This document shows positions 20,787-33,499 of a stretch of 64,000 nucleotides of DNA, piece by piece. This DNA is from Strix aluco (lineage: Eukaryota > Chordata > Aves > Strigiformes > Strigidae): assembly GCF_031877795.1 (NCBI RefSeq), contig NC_133942.1, positions 3,472,001-3,536,000 on the forward strand, in the 5' to 3' direction. Position 1 is the first letter of the stretch, and each line of letters opens with the position of its first letter. The notes under the pieces are model-generated. The model did not search any database and had not been told where the DNA came from. It worked only from the letters and a program-made list of their open reading frames with translations. Both the position numbers and the translations under genes were made by a program.

Positions 20787-23602
20787 CACACTAAAGAAGG
20801 GTTAGTAGCTTGAGACAGACTTGGGGTCTCAGAAATAGCTACAATTGCAAGTAAAATGGGGTTTAAAATATGTGGTAAAACTTGGATTGCATATGACAGT
20901 GACCCCAGTCTAAAAAGTCTCAGCTGGGGAACCTGTGCGAGATCATCTTTAACAATCACAGGCTGGGATGCATCTCTAAGTTAGGTGAACAGAAGATAGG
21001 TATGCATACTTTAAATAACCATTCTGCATTTATTTTATATAGAAAGAAATGGATACCTCCAAAGGGCAGGTGACCTTAGCGTGAGAATGGCATCTATGAT
21101 GAGACAGAAGAATTTCACTTGGATGTCTCTCAGTTAACTCCATCATCTAAATGTCTATAGACATCTAACCGTGAGTCAGTCATATTAGAATCACTTTACA
21201 TTTAATGACGAGAAATACAGCACAAGACAGAAGCACAATATCTGTCCTCCAAGATGGATGTCCAAGGATGCCAGGATTGGCAGTAGCATTAATAATGAAG
21301 TGAGTATACCATGACCAAATTTTTGGATAGCTGGAATTCACTGAAATTCATTTAATTGTTGGTGCTCTAAGCTAGGTGATACGGAGATCCTGCGGCTTTC
21401 CACCTACTGGTTTGACTCATGCAGAAGGGATCTATCTACATTATTTTCATTGTTAACCCTGTAAAAGTACAATCCAAACCTAAACAAGTTTAAATTAATG
21501 GAAGTGTTCATGCACTTACGTTTGTTTCATCAAATCCTATAAAATCCATGTTCTGAGTTTTCATTTCAGATAAGCTCTGGGGAGTAAAAAGATGCTCAAC
21601 ATACAAACAGCTGCCCATGCAAAAGTGGTCACCAGCTTCTACACCTACTGCCTTTTTCTGGGAATTTGCCATCTCATCAGATCTAGTAACAGAATTATTT
21701 TTCTGGGAAACTTCCTGGATAGTTTCAGCCAAAATATACTTGGCTGATTTTTGAAGGACATGTAAAGAGAATAATAGAATTTTTTTTTTTCTGTAATTAC
21801 ACCATTGGAACTGAGATAATGTGGCTCACAAGATCTGGAGTTTAACTTTACTCCAAGAGGACTAAGGCTTAAAATTTTCCCTTCAGGATTCACATGCATG
21901 AGATGAGAATATATCTATATCTGTGTAACAAAAATCCCAAACCAATAATGAGAAATAAATTGCTTAGACTCCCGTGAAAATATCTGTATGTCCAGTAGAA
22001 TTTTGGCTTCCATCCACAGATGAAGAAGACTCTTGCCACTTACACAGCAGTCATACTGTATCACTAATAGCAATAAAGTAGCTTAGGATTTTCGAGTCTT
22101 TTCAGGATTTCTGAAAATGCCTTTTTCTTTACCTTAGCAATGATGAAAGAGAAAATGAGAAGATGAGAAAGTGTAGACACTGTGATTCATTTGTTCAACA
22201 TATTTATCTGAAAATAGGCAGCTACAGTTGCCAAAGTTTTCTACAGACAATAGAAGTAAACAAATATACTGTCAGTATAATTAATGTTTCTCCACCATAG
22301 ACATCTAAAATAATATGATTTGTTGATGCCACCGAGGTTCCTATTTCTCTCGGGTGAGTAAGTGAGTAATTCAGATGTAAAAATCTACATTGCTGGTGCC
22401 TAAAGGCAGGTGGGATAGATTCCTCCTGTATACCATAATAGCAGCGCCAGTCTCCAATTAGAAAAATAAACCATGGAAACATACTTATGTTTTGGTTTTG
22501 CCTTAGGAACCAGCAAAGAATGAGGAATAGGAATTGAAATATTACCTTATGTTACTAAAACTTGTAGAGTTTTCTTTCTCTCTTCAGTAGGGGCAATAAT
22601 TCCAAAGGCAGAAATTACAAATACAGAGAAAAAAAGGAAAAAAAAAAAATCCCTGTGTTTTCCTCTGTAAGAGGCAGCATCTCCTCTCTGATTCCAAGGG
22701 CTCCTAGGGCTAATGGGTGAAGGTACTTGAATTTTCGTGTGCTCCCAGTAGGATCAGGTCTCCAGACAGCAACTTTTTTGTACGATGAGATCATATGTTA
22801 AGTGATCTTTTTTTTTTCCATGGTCTATATAAATATGCAGCAAGTTTTAGGACATATTAGCAGGCTACATATAGTACAAGCAAAGTTTCCTCCCACATGT
22901 TCAGAGTTGTACAAGTAAGTGATATCGTTGTAATAGTACTAACAGGATATCCTCTTATTCTTTCTCTTATCATCTAGTTTACTAATATTAGGGAAAAAAA
23001 CGGAGTTTGGCATATGTTTTTTTCACACTAGCTGAAGAGACTTTCAAGAGATCATAAAAAATACTTGAGTAGCAATGGTATTACAAATATAGAGCATTGC
23101 AATATGATACCAATCTACTACATGGCCCTAAATCTGGTAAGCAATAGGTTTTTGTTTGGTTGGGTTTTTTTCCCACTTTTGTCGACTTTATTCTGGAAAT
23201 AGTAGATTTCTTCTGGTAAATGTCTGCTGGTCATCTGAAGCACTCTCCATGATGGTGTGGTAACTCAGTGTAAGACACAGGTGAAAAACTAGGTGATGTG
23301 AATTCAGGACTGAAGTATTTAATGCTTAATCAACTCCAGAAAAGTCTAGGTTTGTATCCTGAAAAATCTAGGAAGACAAGTCGAACAAGTGGTACAAGAA
23401 GAAAGTACCAGTGCATCACAGTTGGGAAATGTCACAGGGGAGCCTTTAATACTCTCCTGTTGCAAAAGGTTTGACTTGAGCCCCAACTTCCTGACTGTAC
23501 ACTATGCAGATCTTATCTTGCTTCTGCTCTGTCATGAGTTATGTGGCTTTCTCATTCATGTGAATTGTCTCACTTGTGTGACTACAAATGTCCTTAGACA
23601 TG
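20787..23602. other. Spacer, upstream of the OR10-like gene, nothing recognised
   Basis: A/T-rich intergenic sequence. It should hold the 5'-UTR exon and promoter of the OR10-like gene, but neither can be placed by eye. Short open frames (up to about 86 codons) lack family resemblance. Confidence 0.5.
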
Positions 23603-25150
23603 TGTGGTGGCACAGCTTCGTCCTTCTGCCAGGCTCCCACCCAGACGCTCTCTCACTCCCCCTCCTCAGTAGGAGAGGACAGGGTGAGAAATAAGATTAA
23701 AAAGCTTGTGGGTCAGGGAGATCACTTAGCAATTACCATCATGGGCAACACAGACTGGCTTTGGGGAAATTTAGTTTATTACCAGTTAAAATAGAATCAA
23801 TGGTGAGAAACAAAGACAAAAGTAAAACACCTTCCCCCCACCTTCCCCTTTTTCCTGGGCTCACCATCATTCCTTCATGTTATTTTTATCCACACTCTGG
23901 ATGAAGTGATTGAGTGCACCCTCACTATGTTTGCAGATGATACCAAGTTGGGCGGGAGTGTGGTTCTGTTTAAGGGTAGGAAGGTTCTACAGAAGGATCC
24001 AGACAGGCTGGATTGATGGGCTGAGGCCAACTGTACAACACTGAACAAGGCTCAGTGCTGGGTCCTGCACTTGGGTCACAACAACCCCATGCAACACTAC
24101 AGGCTTGGGGAAGAGACGCTGGTAAGCTGCCTGGTGGAAAAGCACCTGGGTGTGCTGGTCAACAGCTGGTTGAATATGAGCCAGCAGTGTGCCCAGGTGG
24201 CCAAGAAGGCCAGTGTCATCCCAGCTTGTATCAGAAATACAGTGGCCAGCAGGACTAGGGAAGTGATCATACCCCTGTACTTGGTACTGGTGAAGTCACA
24301 CCTCAAATACTGTGTTCAGTTTTGGGCCCTGCACTACAAGAAAGCCACTGAGGTGCTGGAGTGTGTCCAAAGAGCAATGAAGCTGGTGAAGGGTCTAGAG
24401 CACAAGTCCTATGAGGAGCAGCTGAGGGAACTGGGGTTGTTTAGCCTGGAGAAAAGGAGTCTGACGGGAGACCTTATTGCTTTCTACAACTACCTGAAAG
24501 GAGGTTGTAACAAGGTGTGTCTCAGTCTCTTCTCCCAGGAAACAAAGAGTAGGACGAGAGGAAATGGCTTCAGGTTGCACCGGGGGAGGTTGAGGTTGGA
24601 TATTAGGAAAAATTTCTTCACTGAAATGGTTGTCAAGAATTGGAACAGGCTGCTCAGGGAAGTGGTTGAGTCACCATCCCTGGAGATATTTAAAAGACAT
24701 GTAAATGTGGCACTTAGAGACATGGTTTGGTGGTGGACCTGGCAGTGTTAGGTTAGTGATTGGACTTGATGATCTTAAAGGTCCTTTCCAACCTAAATGA
24801 TTCTATGATTCATTTCCTAATCTTCTACCTCCTCCCCCTCTGAGCGTTGGAGTGTTCTGTTCAGTTCATTGCAGTTTGTCTTTGTTGCTCCTTTCTCCTC
24901 ACACTTTTCCCCTGCTCCAGTGTGGGTCCTCTCTGGGGTCTGCAGTCCTTCAGGATAAACCTGCTCCAGTGTGGGCTGCCCCATGTGGCAGTTCTTTTGA
25001 GGAATGGTCCACTCTGGGGACCTAGGCCAGGCAGAAGTGTCCCTGACAGATCAGGTCTGCAGCAGTGAGGCTGGACATACATTCATCCAGCTCTTGCTTG
25101 TGACACTGCTGGGCCTGGCAAGGCTTGCTTCCACCCTAACAAATACACAA
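23603..25150 (+). mobile_element. LTR relic of the tgtggtgg type, split by a nested CR1
   Basis: It begins 'tgtggtggcacagcttcg'. It shares blocks with the LTR at 18,315-18,834: 'tcctcagtagga', 'aattaccatcatgggca', 'acaccttccccccacct', and after the CR1 'cttctacctcctccccct', 'ctgctccagtgtgggtcctctctggggt'. A CR1 copy at 23,876-24,810 interrupts it. The far end is approximate. No retroviral genes accompany it. The LTR is older than the CR1 inside it. Confidence 0.65.
23876..24810 (+). mobile_element. CR1 LINE, 5'-truncated, nested in an LTR
   Basis: It starts inside ORF2 just before the RT catalytic box, which is preserved (FADDTKLGG, with FADD at 23,930-23,941). One stop follows within 'KDPDRLD'. 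From 24,071 a 226-codon open frame runs through the C-terminal part ([29 protein letters not shown]-like helix, [40 protein letters not shown]). The 3' end is typical: 'gattggacttgatgatctt', 'cctttccaaccta' and 'gattctatgattc'. Flanking cattcctt (23,868-23,875) and catttcct (24,811-24,818) fit an 8-base target duplication with one mismatch. It is dead but less decayed than the other copies. Confidence 0.88.
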
Positions 25151-25589
25151 GCTGTTATTTTAACAGTATGCATAAACCTAAAATGAGTTTTGCCCTGCCC
25201 TAGCTCTGCATTTCTTTTAAGTACAGCTGGTTGTCATAGTTTTTGCTTGTTTGTCAAAAAAAAAAAAAACCAAACCAAATCCAAAACCAAAAACCCCCCA
25301 GTTTCCTTTAATATTGAGATGATTTTGGTTTCTTTTGCAATAGCTGTGAACAGTTGCTCCATCATCCTCCCCTGAGCCTCAAGGGCTCCTAGCCTCTGCT
25401 TGCCTCTTCAGAGCATTCCTCCAGTGTGTGGTGCATGTGTGTGCATGTGTGTGTGTGGGTGGGGGGTTTTTGATCGGCCACACAGGAATGTTCCCTAAAG
25501 CATCTGACTGGCAGTTTGCATGATGAAAGTGCATGAGATAATTAAGAATTATTATTCTTCAAATATTCACGCTTTGTCTGAGCATGCAG
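25151..25589. other. Spacer gap with simple repeats
   Basis: Contains an A-rich run (about 25,257-25,270) and a GT-rich run with interruptions (about 25,424-25,466). No gene is seen. Confidence 0.5.
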
Positions 25590-26650
25590 AGACACAGTTA
25601 TGAAAGCCAAAGCTGAAATGGAATTAAATCTGGCCGGGGATGTCAAAGACAGCAAGAAGGGCTTCTTTAAGTACACAGGTGACAAAAAGCAGACTAGGGA
25701 AAATGTGGGCCCATTGCTGAACGACTTGGGGGACCTGGCAATACAGGATGTGGAAAAGGTGGATGTACTGAATGCCTTCTTTGCCTTGGTCTTTACTATC
25801 AAGACCAGGCTTCAGGAATCCAGGCCCTAGAGATCAAGGGGAGAGTCTGGAGCAAGGATGGTGTATTCTTGGTGGAAGAAGATGAGGTCAGGGAATACCA
25901 GACATACATAGTCCATGAACCCTGGTGGAATGCTCCCATGAGTGCTGAGGGAGCTCGTTGGTGTCATTGTGAGATCACTCTCAATAATCTTTGAATGATC
26001 ATGGTGACTGGGAAAGATACCTGAGCACTGAAGGAAAGCAAATGTCACTTCTGTTTTTGAAAAGGGCAAGAAGGAGGACTCAGAGAACTACAGGCTGGTC
26101 AGCTTTAACTTGGTCTCTGGGAAGGTGAAGGAGCAACTAATCTTGTGAACCATTTCCAGGCACATGAAGAACATGAATGTGATCATGAGAAGTAGTCAGC
26201 ATAGCTTCACCAAGGGGAAATCATGCTCCAAAAGCCTTAGTCTTCTGTGATTAAAGGACTGGCTTGGTAGATGAAAGGGGAGCAGTTAGATATGCCCTTC
26301 TTTGCCATTGGTGCAAGGAAGGTGAATGATATCCTGGGCTGCATTAGGAGGAGTGTTGCCAGCCGGTCAAGGGATATATTCCTTCCCCTCTACTCAGCAC
26401 TGGCGAGGTTGCCTCTGGAGAGCTGTGTCCAGTTCTGTGCTCCTCAGTACAGGAAAGACATGGACAGACTAGACAGAGTCCAGCAAACAGACACCAAGAT
26501 GGTGAAGAGACTGGAGAACCTCACATATGAGGAAAGGCTGGGAATGCTGGGACTGTTCAGCCTGGAGAAGAGAAGGTTCAGGGGTTTCTTATCAATGTGT
26601 ATCAACACCTGATGGGGGGAGTAAAGAAGATGGAATTGGGCTCTTTCCAG
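25590..26650 (+). mobile_element. CR1 LINE fragment with internal deletion
   Basis: The first part reads as the CR1 ORF2 linker before RT ([49 protein letters not shown]). A decayed fingers region follows (FEKGKKEDSENYR-like, then 'HSFTKGKSC'). It then jumps at about 26,320 to the part past RT ([46 protein letters not shown]). The RT palm with the FADD box is missing. The usual 3' tail is not found, so the right end is approximate. It contains stops and frame changes. Confidence 0.82.
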
Positions 26651-27473
26651 TCTAGCCAATCTCTGCTCTCAGTCTCTTGTCTACTAGCCTGATGGGAAGG
26701 TAATTTTATAATGTTCAGTTCATCTCCCCTAACATGACAAACGTTAGAATTTTTTCCCCAGATCCACATTTACTTGATATAGTAATTTACACAGTTTTTA
26801 CTTATCATTCCTAGATAATGCAAAAGAGGCAAATGAAATCACTTGCAGATTGAAAAATAACATGAGCATAACACAGCAAGGAGGACCTAGAATGCATCAC
26901 CTCCCCCATGCTGCTCCTTCTCTGTGAATGATGATGTTGCTGCCATTTATGCTGCTGTAGGTCCATGAATGGTAGGTCCATTAACTCAGCCCAAGCAGTC
27001 TGTTCCTCTTCTTCTTTGTTCCAGTTGCACATCAGGCTACCCTTGCTGACACCAATGTACTTTCTTATGATCTGCATCTTTTTATATATTATTTTTATAG
27101 AGCCATTTGTGATTTGTCCTAAATAGATATTGTGAGGTTTCCAGAGAAATATACTTTTAAACGTCTGTGTGCAGATGACTAGGGTTTTTTTTGCCTAGTG
27201 AATAAAAAAGCCCCAACAAGGAATAGTGGGAAGTTCTGATCCAGCTAGAACAGATTTAAACAACCAGTACAAAAAAACCCGAAATAGTGGAAAAAGGATA
27301 TTTGGTAAAATTAAAACATTTTTTGACCTCAGCATTAACATTTTCGTCTTATTTTTATATTCTTAGCATTATTAGAATATTTTCTGTGTATTTTTTCCCT
27401 TTAAGGAAAGTAATTTTCAAAGTAATAAAAAAAGGCCTTTCAAGAAACAGGGATAGGTTCATTTTGAAAATGA
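26651..27473. other. Spacer gap between CR1 copies, nothing recognised
   Basis: A/T-rich sequence with no gene or named repeat visible. Confidence 0.5.
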
Positions 27474-28335
27474 ACCATAGAATATCTCAAGTTGGAAGGG
27501 AGCCAAAGTCCAACTCTACTCCTCACAGGACTACCTAAAACTAAGAGTGTAGTCCAGACGCTCCTTGAACTCTGACACATTTGATGCTGTGACCACTTCC
27601 TGGGAGCCTATTCCAGTGACCAACAACTCTCTCAGTGAAGAACCTTTTCCTAATGTCCAATCTCAACTTCCCCTGACGCAGCTTCATTTCATTTCCTTGT
27701 GTCCTATTGTTGGTCACCAGAGAGAGGAGATCAGCTCTTCCCCCTCCGCTGCCACCCTTGAGGAAGCTGTAGACTGTGATGAGGTCACCCCTCATCACCT
27801 TCTCTTCCCCAAACTGAACAAACCAAGTGGCCTCAGTTGCTCCTCATAAGTCTTGACCTTGAGGTCTTTCACCATCTTGGTCACCCTCCTCTGGACACAC
27901 TCTAACAGTTTGATGTCCTTCTTATATTGAGGCACCCAAAACTGCACCCAGTGCTCGAGGTGGGCCTGCACCAGTGCAGTGTAGAGTGGTACAATCACCT
28001 CCCTCAGCTGGCTAGCTATGCTGTGCTTGACGCATCCCAGGCCACAGTTGGGCCTTTTGGCTGCCAGGGCACACTATTGACTCATACTCAACTTGCCACG
28101 AACCCAGCCCCCAGATCTCTTTCTGCGGGGCAGCTCTCCAGCCTCTTGTACCGCAGTTTGTACATATAACCAGAATTACCTCATCCAAGGTGAAGAATCC
28201 TGAACTTCCTCTTGTTAAATTTCATACGGTTGGTGACTGCCCAGGTCTTTAGTCTATCCAGATCTCTCTGTACAGCCTCTCTACTCTCGAGAGAGTCCAT
28301 AGCTCCTCCCAGTTTAGTATCAATGAATGATCTAA
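27474..28335 (-). mobile_element. CR1 LINE fragment, minus strand
   Basis: Minus-strand translation gives, in several frames, DTKLGGAMDSLESREAVQRDLDRL and 'MKFNKRKFRILHLG', then 'MSQQCALAAKRP', REVIVPLYTALVQAHLEHWVQFWVPQYKKD, YEEQLRPLGLFSLGKRR, and RTQGNEMKLRQGKLRLDIRKRFFTERVVGHWNRLP. These are the RT-to-C-terminus parts of CR1 ORF2. The 3' end lies at about 27,474 ('ccatagaatatctcaagttggaaggg' on the plus strand). 5'-truncated and dead. Confidence 0.85.
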
Positions 28336-29590
28336 ATATTTATCTGGAAAAAAAGCTATGATAAAATACTTAGTTTTTCTAACATCATTTAGGGAGAAGG
28401 AGATAAGCAAATAGTTGCCTCATTTGCTCACATTTTACTAATTTATTCACAATAATATATTTATCTCCCTCTTTACAACTCCATACTTTCTTGGTGATTT
28501 TACTACTTATAAAAAAAAAAATAAATCTCAGCTCCTCCTCCAAGAAGGAGGCATTCAGACAGAAATAAATAATGCAAACTGTCAAAGTTAATATTAAAAC
28601 AACCACATCATGTCTGACTTTGAAAATCTAGAAAGCAGAAATCCACCTCTTACCTAGTAAAGATTAATCTGTAACTAGTGTAGGCAAACAGATATTTTCT
28701 TGGCATTTATCTTATAAATGAGATAAATCATTCCTTTGGAATTCCTCTTTCTGTAATGACTACAAACAACCGACAATTGATTAAAATATAAATGGCTACA
28801 TGCTAAGCATTTTAAGCTGAGCACATGAATACATCCAATGGTGGAATGATTATACTAGCTTAGTAAGAAACAGATAACAATAGTTAAAGGGTAACAGTGT
28901 CAAAAATTAAAACTCACTCATCAGTTGCTGGTCACTTAATACAAGACTGTTGTCCCTTCCTACAAACTCCAAATAGTATCAGCTTCTTAAGTGAACTGTG
29001 AAGGTCCAATGAGTTACTAAAGCTTCAAACAAGAAAATCGCTGGAGAGAGAATCAATGGGGTGAACTCCTTCCAACATTTCTCTGCTGATCCTGCTTAAA
29101 GAGGTGAAGTCCCTCCCCTTGATGAACTTAGGTAGTTCCTGGCCTGGGGATATGGGGTCTGAAGCTGTTGCTGCTGGAGTCATTCTCTTTTTTCTATAGC
29201 AATGCTCTTTCACTACTGTAATTCACCAAATAATGAAAGAGTTTCAGCCTTATATTGCAGCACAGGTAAGGTCTGAGATTAAGCTATTTGCTTTAGCTGG
29301 ATGTGTAAGAAGCTTCCAGCTGCAGATGAAAGAAACATGTGCCTTCATGGGCAATTTCATCTAAAGCATCTTAAAAATTCATATTAGGCTGAAACATGCC
29401 ACTCCACACTGGTAAGAAAGAGATTAGTGCCTACTGGTGAAGGAAACTGTATTACCTGTAGTTTCTTTATACACATGCTGCAGAAGAACACCTGCCAAAG
29501 TAACTCAATGCGGCAGGGTATTTTCACCCTTTAAATGTCAAAGGTCAGACGTAAAAACATTTTAAAAAAAGATTAAAAAGAAAAAGGCAC
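28336..29590. other. Spacer end, nothing recognised
   Basis: A/T-rich sequence up to the sharp start of the right arm at 29,591. No gene, and no sign of what made the junction. Confidence 0.5.
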
Positions 29591-29630
29591 TCTACTACAA
29601 ATACAAAAGGACAATTATACAATTACCTGG

Positions 29631-30150
29631 TGTATTGGTTGTATGTGGCCAGGTTTTGGTAGCGGGAAGAGCAGCTCATGGAAAGCCCACGCTAGGGCAG
29701 GTTTATCCCGAAGGACTGCAGCCCCCAGAGAGGACCGACACTGGAACAGGGGAAAAGCATGAGGAGGAAGGAGCAGCAGAGGCAAACTGTTACGAACTGA
29801 CTGCAAGTCCCCACTCTGTGCAGCTTGGGGCTGGGAGGAGGTAGAAGGTTTGGGAATGAAGTCGTGAAGTTGAGCCTGGGAAGAAGAAGGACGGGTGGGG
29901 GGAAGGTGTTTTAGTTTTGTCTTTGTTTCTCCCCATCCTATCTATTTTAATTGGCAATAAATTAAGTTAATTTTCCCCGTGTCAATCTGTTTTGCCCGTG
30001 ACGGTAATCAATCAATGATGTCCCAGCTTTTACCACAACTCAAGAGCTTTTTCATCTTGTTTTCTCCTCCTGTCCTGTCCTGTCCTGTTGAGGAGGGTGC
30101 ATGAGAGAACAGGCGGGAGTCTGCCTGCAGTCCAAGATCAACCCACCACA
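29631..30150 (-). mobile_element. LTR relic of the tgtggtggg type, right-arm copy
   Basis: Reverse-complement partner of 18,315-18,834, with the same blocks. Four substitutions separate the two arms over 18,601-18,874, which includes most of this LTR's inner half. This is more than in the OR gene. Confidence 0.65.
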
Positions 30151-30392
30151 GCAGTATAAGTTACAAGTGTTGGTAAGAGGGGATGTTGGGAATAAGAAAC
30201 AGATAAAATGGGAAATAAAAAGAAGGATGAAATACTTCAATGGAGCATGGGTTAGGGAAGAGGAAAGGTTTGAGTAGCCTATAGAAATGAAACAACGTGT
30301 GAATGAATGGTCAGAGGATACTTCGATGTATCAGATAATGTTGGACCTAAGCATGATGCAGCTGGTGTGGAGTAACGTGGAGACTGCACCGC

Positions 30393-30915
30393 GTCTGGCT
30401 GGGATGGAGTCAGCTTTCTTCATAGCAGCCCGTATGGTGTGTGCTTTCCATTTGTGGCTCAGACAGTGTTGGTGATAAAACACCAGTATTTTGGCTATGG
30501 CTGAACAGTGCTTGTACAGAGTCAAGGCTTTCTCTCCAGTGCCACCCCTCCCCAAAGACCAGCAGGCTGGGGATAGGGAAGAGGCTAGGAGGGGACATGG
30601 CCAGGACAGCTGAACCAAACTGCCCAAGGGGCTATTCCACACCACATGATGTTGTGCTCAGCAATAAGGGCTCTGGGAATGGAGGAGGAAGGGGGCATGT
30701 TCATGGTTAAGGTGTTTGTCTCCACAAGCAGCAGTTAGGCATGCTGAGCCCCTGCTTCCTAGGAAGTGGCTGGACATCTGCCTGACGATGGGAAGTAGTG
30801 AATTAATTCCTCTTTTTGCTTGTGTGTGCAGCTTTTGCTCTCCTAATTAAACTGTCATTACCTTGATCCATGAGTCTTTTCCCTTCCCTTTGGTTTTCTC
30901 CCCACAGGACAGGGC
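30393..30915 (+). mobile_element. LTR relic, avian ERVL-like family, right-arm copy
   Basis: Partner of 17,550-18,072. On the plus strand: 'ggctgggatggagtcagctt', 'ggccaggacagctgaacc', 'gctattccacaccacatgat' and 'taaactgtcattacc'. Ends eroded; no internal region. Confidence 0.6.
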
Positions 30916-31293
30916 AGTGGGCAAGAGGTAGGATGCTTACACAGTTGCAGAAAATTTAAGAATAAACTGAGTCACTTGGTATTTTGCAGTTAACCCACTC
31001 CCTCATACAAACAGTTTCCCACTTTTACTTCTGTGTTAAGTAAATGTTTTGTGCTTGTATAAACGTGTCTTCCGTTGAAGCCTCTACTCCCGAAGCTCCT
31101 CTTTGTGGTGATATGCAGGCGTGGAGCCTGAAGTCACCGCCCCCCACACCCCCTGACACTTTGGTTCTCATTTGGACAGGGTGAACTTCTCCCCCCAAAC
31201 ACAGGGAGTATTCATGGGCCGTTAAACAAAGCTAGCAAAGGCAGTCTAGACATAGGCTACGCGGTGAAAGAATTAAACATTTTTGTAAGGATA

Positions 31294-31977
31294 TGTGGGA
31301 GGGCAGTGCCTGCTCCTTTAGGGGTACCTGGTCAAGGACCTTTTTCAGTGCAACAAGAGATGATAAGAAAGGGAGGAAGCGATGGACAAGAACTTACAGG
31401 GAGAGAAATCTGACCGACAAATGATAAGGGAGACAGTGAGGAGAACCAAAGTGGGTCAATTAATGACCCGAAGAAGGGGAAACAGGGAGGAACAAAGGGA
31501 AGGTAGACAGAAAAGGATATAAAGTGGTCTGGTCACATGTAAAACAGGGCCACTCAGTGCACTGGCCTGGCTGAGCTCTGTGCCTCATCTCCGCAGTCTG
31601 TCCTATCATCGTATATCTTCTTATTAAGTCTTTTCTCAGCTACTGGTGGGACCTGTGTGTCTGTGAGTGAAAATTGGTACCAGCTGCTGGAGTCAGGCTG
31701 GGGGTGTGGATGCCCTGCAGGCTGTGGTGTCAGCTACTGGAGCAAGCGAGGTCATAGTGTCAGCTAATAGAGCAAGTGGCGGGAATGGTGTGTGACCCAA
31801 AAGACAGCTACTGGGGGGGACTGGCATGAATGAAGCGAGTGAGGGGCTCCACGCCAGAGGCTGAATGTCTGTATCTTCTCCAGTCCTGGTGTGCATGGAG
31901 TGTGAGTGTGTATTCATCAGCAAACCTCAAGCTGGACGAGCAGGGGGCCTTGGGTCCGGGTCAGGGTATCCTGGCCA
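31294..31977 (+). mobile_element. Probable solo LTR, right-arm copy
   Basis: Partner of 16,488-17,171. It begins 'tgtgggagggcag' and has a TATA-like box at 31,518-31,523, then recurring 'cagctactggag' units. Flanking ggata lies at 31,289-31,293 and 31,978-31,982. The 3' limit is uncertain; related GT-rich sequence may run to about 32,235. Confidence 0.5.
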
Positions 31978-33499
31978 GGATACCACCCGGCAGGTGGATG
32001 GTCCGTGCCGGTACGCCCGAGGGGACTTGTGAATGTGGAGTGTCTGTGCGACGATGAGTGTGTGAGCCTGTGAGTGCGTTTGCTAGTGAGCATCAAGCTA
32101 TAGCAGGTGGCAAGTAGGGGACCCGTGAAGCGGGTAAGGGACCTGGGCAGGGATGCCAGGTGGACAGAGGGGCCGTGTTGGTACTTGAGGGACTGGCAAA
32201 CATGCACATGTTTGTGAACCCAGAGTGTGTCCCGTGTGTGCTTTCAGTACTGAACTTCCACCTCTACCAGCTGAAGAGGAGGAAGGGGTCTTGGCTGTCT
32301 CTGCTTACGCTTTAGGTGAGTCCTGTATGAAGGTGCTGTTGAAGGCAGCACCTTGTCTGTGGCAATTTGTGTGACGGGCTGTGTCAGCATCCTCTCTGTG
32401 TGTGTGTGTGTCTGGCATACATGCTCAGCTTCGCTGCTGGTTGAACGTGCAGGCAGGAAAGCGGCAGCCACATCCCCTTTGCTGAGCAGGAGGGTTGTGG
32501 GCCAGCACAGCTGGAGGAGGTAGTTGTGCTCTAACATCACGTAACAACCTTAGGGGGAAAACCACACACGGTTGGAATGATGCCGTGCTCTGTGTTCAGC
32601 CCCAGAGAGACCAGAGGTAATTGCATTTACATTCTTACTGCCATTTCCTCAGCCGCTGCCGTTCCACAGGTCAGTTGGCCCAAGTGGCTCACGCTTCCTG
32701 CAAGAGCTGCTTGTCCGCATATATACCATCTGTTTTTTTGGAGTAATACCTGGCTTGGTGATTCCCTGACTTTGTATATGCCGCAGCCCTTTAGACAAAA
32801 AGGCTTTGCCTGACTGTCAGCATTGCTCCACAGTTCTTTGATTCCTGCTTGCAGTGAGGTAATTATAGGTGTCATTATGGGCAATAACGAGGGTTATTGT
32901 CTGCTTTTTCTTTGTTTATTTGTCATTCTTTTACTTTTGAGTGTCACTTTTTAATACTTCTTCATTCAATTAGCAGGAAGGTGCTCTGACACATCCTTCC
33001 AGGTGCCCAGGGATGGTCTTCCAGCTACAACTTTCCCCCCCTCACTGTTCAGGTCAGTAATATCTTGAAGCACACTACCAGAGTAGCCTGTCCAATACAT
33101 CGCTCCAATATGGCTCCTCTTTGGACTTGAGACATTTAAGTGATTTGTTAAGATTCCTTAGGAGTTCATAGGTACTAAAATGGCTGTGTGACACGAAACG
33201 TAGCAGAGAGTATGTGTATGTGTTTAGAGGAGGTCTACTTTATGGGTGTGTGGGAAGATGCAAGGACTATTAGGACATTATCAGAGGACAATGGGAAGGA
33301 GAATAACCAAACCTGTCTTACTATTAGAGTGGTATGTAAGGCAGCCAAATGTCTGCATTGCTCCCACACTTTGCGTGGGCAGCTGTTTTGCTTCAGAAAG
33401 GCACCAGGAGCCCTTGGGCTGACTCCTGACTCCCCTGGCTCAAACAGGAGAGGAAGTGTACAGAAGGTAGAAACAGGGACAGGCAAACCAGAAGGAACA
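31978..33499. other. Right arm between LTR and CR1, no gene recognised
   Basis: Partner of 14,951-16,487. It may include the far part of the LTR-like block up to about 32,235. A 135-codon frame (33,188-33,595) is mirrored from the left arm and has no family. Confidence 0.5.

Larger units (their letters stand above)
18875..29590. other. Unique spacer between the inverted-repeat arms
   Basis: About 10.7 kb with no partner elsewhere in the window. It holds one intact OR10-like gene (minus strand), one LTR split by a nested CR1, and two further CR1 pieces. Flanked by long, nearly identical inverted arms, it is a candidate for recurrent inversion. Confidence 0.9.
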
